From the NCBI RefSeq assembly GCF_964340395.1, contig NC_135568.1, positions 9,099,276 to 9,139,275 of the forward strand: a stretch of DNA of 40,000 nt, given 5' to 3'. Origin of the DNA: Glandiceps talaboti (Eukaryota; Hemichordata; Enteropneusta; Spengelidae). The position numbers and the translations under genes are program-made. Positions 32,136 to 40,000 of this stretch are shown piece after piece. The notes below the pieces were generated by a model. It ran no database searches and had not been told where the DNA came from. It saw only the letters and a program-made list of their open reading frames with translations. Every line of letters starts with the position of its first letter. Position 1 is the stretch's first letter.

Positions 32136-35100
32136 GTGTTATAGTATTCACGTTTTATATGTGTTATCATTCTTTGTGCAGTTTCTGGTTTTTAAATTTA
32201 TTTAACCCTGAAACCTGTCTCAGCGATGTGTTATCTCATTTTATTAAACTTTTTCAAACTCGACAAGGGAAAATCGGGATTTTACCAGATCGGTCTAGAC
32301 AATCATTGGTATATTAAAAACGATAGTAATGCCTAGGGATATAATTACGATTCCCAGTACATAAAGAAACTACTTCCATGAATCATGGAAAACCAATTTG
32401 TCAACTGCAGCACGTTTCTTCCATTTGATTTCTAAATTAAAATCACACGCACATCGATTGTTTTGAAGACTTGATCGATGAGAGCGATTCCTTCCTACAT
32501 CACATATAATGCAAAGAGAATTCATATCACTTTAACCTCGAACTACTATTCTGAAACGTAGGTCCTACATCTCAAAGTAAAGGAGATGTGTAGATAAGAC
32601 AAACCATGATATGAAAAGAAATATATTTGACAGACTTTAATTCAATTACATCTAATTAAATAGATAAAATCTAGGAACTCATTTGCAATTAATTCCGATT
32701 GGTTACAGTTTAGTGTCGTCATATCACAACAATCATGGCGCCATTTTACATAACTGTATTACTTCCCTTTACTTATGATTACAAGTGTTTACTTATACTT
32801 ACCCGGGTTGCTTACAAAATAACTTCCTGTACGTACAACAACAATTGTACACATAGCATTTTAATTTTTGCAATTAATGAGTTTCTAACACGGTTTGGGA
32901 CTATGTTGTTTCACAATCATGTTTTCTAACAGTGAAACATTGTAAAGTTGTCTTCCATTTCTCAATATGGCCACTTTTGATCATTTGTCAAAAAATTGAA
33001 ATAAGTTTTGATCATCAGACAATCATATGTCGAAACTGAGAAAAGATATTATGGGGAAAATCTACAGGCTACAGTATGTCGTCTCACTGCGTTTGAGAAA
33101 GTTGTGAAAGATCGATCTGTTATTAGTCGCCAATCTCTTGCCAATAGTCTTTCGATTTTACCATGTAAAGTGTTCTTGAAGAGGTTGTTATGTATTTTCG
33201 GACTATTGAATGACCTTTATTGCGCACCACAAAGTGATTATTCTCCTTTCTGACAGTTATCAAACACTTTGTCTTGCGGCCTTATCAAGTAGCTAATACA
33301 TCAAGTCTCGGGAGGATATCGAAAGGTTAAACCGCTAATGACCTCGCTGAAGATGCACTTTTTATGGCAGTTTCCAACACATTACGTATTCATATATTTT
33401 AAAATACTTTTTCCCAAGAGTGTCCTGTGTAAGCAGATCGCCTTAAGTGATAATTCAAATTATGTTTTAAAATATTTATGGGAAAACTATTAAATGAAGC
33501 CCAGATATTTACATAAGGTTCTTCTACTGAATAGATAGCAAATCTGATACATGAATGAATGAATGGTGGACTCATCCTTATCAATTTAATTATCATTCGT
33601 TGTTATTGAGTCATAAGATTTAAAAATTCATCTCAGGAAATGTATTCAAATAGCACCGTCTGTTATATCTGTTATTACCCTTCCGTGATTTTATTTCTTC
33701 TAAATGTATGCATTCATATCGACACTGGAAACGAGAGGGGTATACATCCGCAGTCACTTTTATTCAAGGTCCTCAGAAAAAAGTCCTAGGAACATTTTTG
33801 CATTTAATTTCAGAACATGTCAAATTGACTTCTTAAGAAAGGTGTACCTAAACAATCATTTTTGTATTTATCATTTCTGCCCATCTTTCGTATCATCCTT
33901 AAAACTTTGCAGCAAGGTCTAAAACATCATACCTCTGACGCCATCTTCGGAAAGCATACCCACCATCGGTACCTTTTTAGAATTATCTGTCACGGAAGAT
34001 TAACATGTAAATGTAAACAGTGGGATTATGGGATAAGCATTTCTTAGTATCAGTGGATTTGTGGGACACAAAACCACCATTCGTTAATGAAGTGGTTAAA
34101 TAAGTCATGATTATATTTCTTCTCTTACAAATAGAAAAACACCCAATGGCAAAGTTTAAATTGGAATAGAGTTTCTCGGCTTTTGTATAGAACATGTCCT
34201 ATTAATTATTATGTTGTTTGCTGCAAGGCAGTGTGACGTATACATGAATCTATACTAGTCTACAAACTGTAGCTAGAGTATAAATTGTAACTCGACGGCT
34301 GTAATACTGCCATGTTGACTTACCATCACTGTCGTTGTTAGTCCCTAAAGCCTCCTATCAAGGGCAAATGTGTAATCACAGCTCTATATTGAATAGTACA
34401 ATTACAAGAAACCATCAAAGGGTTCATATGTACGTGTATATTTATTAGGAAGACATGGCTCTTTGCACTGCTTTCACTAAATGATGCGATCACTCCTATA
34501 TGCTACAATACTATAAATTAAACTAACGAAGTGCACAACATATGCCCATTTTAGATTCACTACACTTTCTGGGAAGCACCATCAACCATTAATTGTTTAC
34601 CTGTGTGAATACGTCATTTATATTCATACAACATTCTTGTGATACAGGATAATTATTCTACTCGTAAAAGGGTGAAGAAGGACATAAGATGCCGTAAAAA
34701 GGTCGAGGGTTTTACGATAGTAGGTTTAGATATCCTGTGTATATAATAACTTGTAGTCGTAAGTGTACTCTGTAAATGTAAAGTGGGATTGGCATTTAAC
34801 CTCAGATATTCCTCCCTTTTTGTATATAACCAAGCGTCTACTTTCTGAATCTTACTGATTTCTTATCTCTAGTCGTCACTTATGTGCACATCTGATTGGT
34901 TAACAAGGATCATGACGTCAGTAAGCTTAAGGTTAGGAGTGAACATTTCTCTGAAGTTTCCCCTTGGCACTTTGGTTCATCTCATTATTGAAAATAAGTA
35001 TATCGCTGTGCTTCAGAAGGACTGGCATTGTTTTAACGTTTATGAGTATATCTTTCTTTAAGTATTCAAATCAGTTCTTCAATTTCTGCATTGTTAGTTG

Positions 35101-35201
35101 CTATCACTGATATTTCGTTTTCTAGATGACTCTTCTTCAGTGTTGTTTCCGTTTCCTTGTTGATATATATATTTGTATATATTTTCCCATTTTTTTCATG
35201 A

Positions 35202-35203
<2 letters not shown>
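32136..35203. other. No gene seen
   Basis: About 3 kb of AT-rich DNA; an 81-codon frame near 33008 has no recognisable features. Confidence 0.45.

Positions 35204-35276
<73 letters not shown>
35204..35276. repeat. (AT)n microsatellite
   Basis: About 72 bp of AT dinucleotide. Confidence 0.97.
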
Positions 35277-35278
<2 letters not shown>

Positions 35279-38200
35279 CACGCTAAGCGCTTGATGTTTT
35301 ATATCATGATGTCAGCGTGGCATCCCCGTCATAATAATGTGTAATATAATGGATGGATTTATCGTGACTGTATGTAATGAAATATCTGTGTGTTGCTATA
35401 CAAATTTCGTCGAAATCAACATTACTCGGCAACATTATTACTGTGGTAGTACAGACACGTAATTGTGAATAGAACCAGACCTGTATCGTTCAGTGAAATA
35501 TTCGAAATGGTTGTCATGGCGACCTCCTGACATGTAGGTAACATGTATAGTCGTTTTGAAAGCAGTTACACTGCAAATGTCTGCTTCATCAAAAAAAGCA
35601 TTGTTTTTGTGGAAATGTAAATGGAGTACTGCTCATAAAAACACATCCTTTTGATATATTCCTCAATGATTGGCTTAGATCGTGTCACATGATATCGGCT
35701 AGCGACTCATAGTTACCTCAATTTGCATACAGTCCGGCATATTCATTTTCTATTCTCTTTACGGCACTGTTACAGTAGTACGGGAGTTCTACATGTGATT
35801 TGCTTTGACTCTTGAAAGAATACTTGCCAGGCAATATGTTATAAAACACTTATTGCCTGGCTTTATTTGGGGACTAGAAGACGTCACATATTAGCCCTCG
35901 TGCCCTTATGTAGTAACTATTTCCCTCAGCTTTCACCCCGGGCAATAGTTGTTTGATAACAACAACTCTTGTGGTAATATACGTACGTCTACTCTTGTAC
36001 TCATAGCCAGGTATACTATTTTGCAGATGTTTCAAAGGGGTAAGTAGTGGCAAGGGGTTATAATATTTGAATAACATAAGGAGAAACGTATATAATACTT
36101 AATGTCATCGCGAGTTGTTTTACTTGCATTCATGTATTCCCATCCCCGAAGAACGTGTCGTCGCTAGAATGTGTTACAACATTAAGTTTCTCAAGTGTCA
36201 TCCTTCAGTTGTTACATATGTTGTGTTCTATAAACACGCTATGCTCATTCATCTTAACACAGTGTGACATAGGGGAATGTTATTACTCTGCAATCAAATA
36301 CAAAGTTCATCACCAAGAATTAACATTGGGATTGAAAACACCAATACCCAGATTTATTTCAAGGTGGTTAACACCTACAGTAAGGCGAGACAATTCTAAA
36401 CCTTCCATTTTGTTTGATTAAGCAGAAAAAAAATATTATGGTGTGAAAGTAGTACATTAACAATTTGATATATTTTGATTGTTTTCATAAATACCAATCC
36501 AGATTAATTCTTCGTGTGATGTATTTTAAGGATAGATGCTGGTCTGCTGAATATTGAGATTTCAAAACATAATAGCACATTTTTGTTCTTTGCTTGTTTT
36601 TTTTCCTAATTTGGTATGCATTTTACGGGTACCAGAATACAAATAGTTTGGGGCTTATTGTGTTTCCGAATCGGAATGTTCGTGTTTGTCATTCATAATT
36701 TCAAAAAAGAGTTCTTGATAAATTCTAACCTTACGTTTTGTGAAAGAGAAATCCTAATATAACACAAAGGGAGGTTCAAACGATAGTTGTTAGTAATTTC
36801 TCTTAAATAAGTCAACCGGAAAATAATCTGAGAAGCCGGAGGTGGGCAGGACAAAGACCTGTGAAAGGAAAACGTGTAGGGTATTTTGTTCTCATTGGTT
36901 ATGAAACTCTGGGGACACTGCTGTATGCTGGAAATAAAAACCTAGTGTGTAAGCAGCTTATAGCCTGTCGACATCCATTAATGGTGAAGATTTTTATCGT
37001 GATGTAGTTTAGACATGGGAACCCGGATACTACATGTTTTTATTCAACGTATGAACATGATGACGTATTATGGCAACAGTAGACAGCAATAAGATACCAT
37101 TAAAGTTATCAATTTTGACAACTATAGTGCAAGTCAGAACATAAATCTCTACTTTAAATATTGTTTGTCAATTTGAATTGTTGATACCTGTATGAGTAAA
37201 AAGAGACACTAAAAGAGTGAGAATTATTGGCCGCCTGAAGACTTGCTTTCTATCGACATTTAGGATAAGCTGTGTTTTGTATACGGCTTAATCTCAAATG
37301 AGATTAGATGTAAATGAAGTCGACAGGAACATTTCCTCCAGAAATGGTGATGAGGTTAACGTCTTCAGATGTATCTACTTATTGAGTTATGAAGATGTCT
37401 AGAAACAGAAAGAGTTTGGGTGTATTACAACAATCTGAACAGAGACAGTTTTACGATTACATCCCTGCGAGGAAGTATGTGCGTCATTGTAAAGGCTCTC
37501 AATCACTACAAGTATTCACTTTTCTGTACTCATATAAAGTAATGTCAGATGTTACCGCATATGTGTGTCGATTATCTTGTAATTGGCGCCAATCTAAGGA
37601 TATTAAAAGGGCAAAGCGCCATGAGAAAGGAAATGCACGGCTGGAATAGGACTGAAAAGTAGACGCTAAGATACATGCCAGTGGTTGGCCATGGGTCATC
37701 AAAATGACATAGAGAAAATTGTTACCAAAACTTGCAGTTAAAGTTAAGTTCAAGTATTTGAAGTAAAAAATAATTAAATCACGTTTCGAACTACTGCTCA
37801 TCCCCCGATTTTAAATCTTAAAACTTTCATATTTCGCCAATATATGTTATTGTTGAAGTGGTTGTATCTTCATTTTTATGGGTTTCTGGTGTGTCCTGTA
37901 TTGTTTCTTTTGTTGTTTTTAATCAAACTGTTGTGATTTTATGATGTGATCATGTGCTTGGCAGTTTTTATGTTTTTTTCTCTGAATCATGTTTTTAAAT
38001 TTTGTGATTTGTTATGTGCAGACCGTTGAGACATGTGTGTGTAATTTTTTATGGTCTTTAAACAATGAATTGTTATTATTATTCTACATTCAGTCAGACG
38101 TATATGCCATACATAACACTTGTCTAGTTTGTGTCATCACAGGGAAGTAAACAAACTTGTCAATGGTGTCATGGAGATTACATGGGTTATATGTTATTTA

Positions 38201-39329
38201 CATAATTTAATTAAAGAAGGGCTGCCTTTGGTACTAACCAAACTGTAACTGTCAGAACTTTTGAAAAAAATGTTAACGGCGCTTTGCCCACGTACATACA
38301 TAGCTTGGCTATCATATTCTGGTAGTAGAGCTTTACATGGGTATTATATTTATCTTATTTTGAGTTTTTTCGTATTAGAGCACGCGCTAATTAAATATTC
38401 ATAAATAACACTTAAACAACTCTCGGCTAACAATAATCTAGTGACTATGAGAACTCTATCAACACAAAATGTTGAATTGTTATTGAGTCATCTCGCATTT
38501 CATCTCTTGGGTATAATGATCAAATTATAATGCCATCTCATTCTCTTTGATCACTGCAGATAGCAATTATCATGAAACGAAAGGATTGTATAAGATTGGA
38601 TAAGATGATTACATTAGTGTCTTTGTAGGGGGTAAAAAGTACACATTGACTGCAAAGCAGCATATAAGTACGATGATGCGAGCAACAAGATGAAAGCATC
38701 AAATATGACATTGTAAGGTGTGTGCTTAATACAGGTGAGTAAGAAAAAAACCTGATGTTAAAACTAAAGACTGCACACACAGTGCCTGTCCTCATATACG
38801 ACTAAATACGTATATATACAACCAAGCTACCAAGTTAACATTTTTCAATTAAGCTGTGCTAACATTCACTACAAGTGAATACTACCTGCTAGTGGCGAGT
38901 TTCTATATTGATCGCAGTGTAATGCTGTTTAACACCACTATCGTTCCCTATGCTCAAATGACATACTGGGGCAATCCCTCGGGACTATACGAGTTAATAT
39001 ATTTTATTACACAGTGTACAACAGATCAATTTTAGTATCATTCACTGCAAAATCAATTCAAACTACATGATAGAACATCATTAACTGTGGTCTTAGTGAC
39101 ACCACTGTGAGTGTGAACGTATATGATAGAAGACGATAGTGATGTGTGTCTCGCGGCATGTATGATGCCAACAGATGATGAATGCGCCTCGACGGGGAAG
39201 ATGTAAATGTCACTGACCCAAATTTCAATTCTTCTTAATCACTTGTATCCATTGTACAATTATATATGAAGACAAAATACATTTGTCACACTTCTAGATA
39301 TGATCTGACGACTGCTCATGTACATGTCA
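35277..39329. other. No gene seen
   Basis: About 4 kb without a supported gene. Frames near 36155 and 37389 (about 85 codons each) have no domain or homology that I recognise. Confidence 0.45.
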
Positions 39330-39550
39330 ATCCTAATACCGTCGATGTCACAATAACTTGCAAACCCGCCATCTTGAATATTCTGAATGTTGCATCATGG
39401 AAAATGTGATGATAATATGAATTAATAAATATTATAAACAAATGTGTTGCATTGTTTGTAACCACAAATAATGTAGTCATGGATACCCTGACCATTGTAG
39501 GAATTTGTGGAAGTATCCTTCTTAGTCCTTTAATTTGCGTCTGAGCATGC
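39330..39550 (+). repeat. Dispersed repeat pair, copy 2
   Basis: A direct-orientation, diverged copy of 31900-32135. It ends CGTCTGAGCATGCGCAGTCT, where copy 1 reads CGTCTGAGCAGTG. Confidence 0.85.
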
Positions 39551-39883
39551 GCAGTCTGAATTGTCAGTTCTTTATAGGGACAACTTGTGTGTTATGCTGT
39601 TGTATAGCACTCCTAGTGGCCAACATATATAATCTTTAATTTTTCCATTTGATTGCCGATATTGAGTCAACGTTTTATAGAGATGTGTTGGCAATAAATT
39701 CCACCCCACCCCAACTCGTGGTGACATCTCACGTCATTATATGTTGGTATGAGGTGACATGGCGTGTCACCCGTTTAAAAATTTTCTATCATATATATTT
39801 GTATACAAGGCATAAATAGTAAAACAGAGAACTTGTTCATCATTACATCATTATCAATCTTGTGATAGCCTTTTTTATAGTGC

Positions 39884-39950
39884 TGCCTGCAGACGGAGAA
39901 GGAAGGGACGACTTAATCCGTCTGCAAGCAGGACTCCCTAAGCCTGCTTG
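39884..39950. repeat. Overlapping inverted repeats (hairpin)
   Basis: TGCCTGCAGACGGA (39884-39897) pairs with TCCGTCTGCAAGCA (39917-39930), with one mismatch and a 19-base loop. CAAGCAGG (39925-39932) can instead pair with CCTGCTTG (39943-39950). It may be the end of a transposable element continuing past the window. Confidence 0.7.
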
Positions 39951-40000
39951 TGCTACTCTGTACATCTCTCATACACCGGTGCGAGATAAACGAAGTACCA

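Noticed and set aside
1-40000. CRISPR array, bacterial operon or phage-type system
   Set aside because: The periodic repeats are microsatellites without unique spacers, and the spliced genes show the DNA is animal.

Overview
The window is animal nuclear DNA. Genes are split by GT-AG introns, the intergenic DNA is AT-rich, and there are many long microsatellites and old dispersed repeats. The two recognisable genes and the repeat style suggest an invertebrate, probably a marine deuterostome or lophotrochozoan, but the sequence does not fix the phylum.

Bases 1-6900 (minus strand) hold the 5' part of a multi-exon gene. I could join ten coding exons with consistent splice phases. They give 544 residues of an alpha-helical, HEAT/ARM-like protein that I place in the VEPH1/Melted family. 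Translation probably begins at 6877 and the gene runs off the left edge before any PH domain. Its N-terminal part is built from three related modules, each made of two exons. The introns hold old repeats, microsatellites and a complete 424-bp MITE.

Bases 6900-21360 contain no convincing gene. They hold microsatellites, an integrase-like scrap of a Ty3/Gypsy retrotransposon (about 13.8 kb), several dispersed repeat families and a duplicated block at 15.86-18.06 kb built from four related subunits.

Bases 21363-22478 (plus strand) are a single-exon class A GPCR of 371 residues. It resembles adenosine receptors, including a CxxC in the third extracellular loop, but several of their ligand-contact residues are changed.

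Bases 22480-40000 contain no gene I can support. They hold microsatellites, one copy each of several repeat families whose partners lie earlier in the window, a diverged repeat pair (31.9 and 39.3 kb) and a compact set of inverted repeats near the right edge.

The two genes have no evident functional link. The points most worth following are the modular VEPH1-like protein, the divergent adenosine-receptor-like GPCR, the MITE with motif-repeat TIRs, and the four-subunit duplication with a young heptamer expansion.
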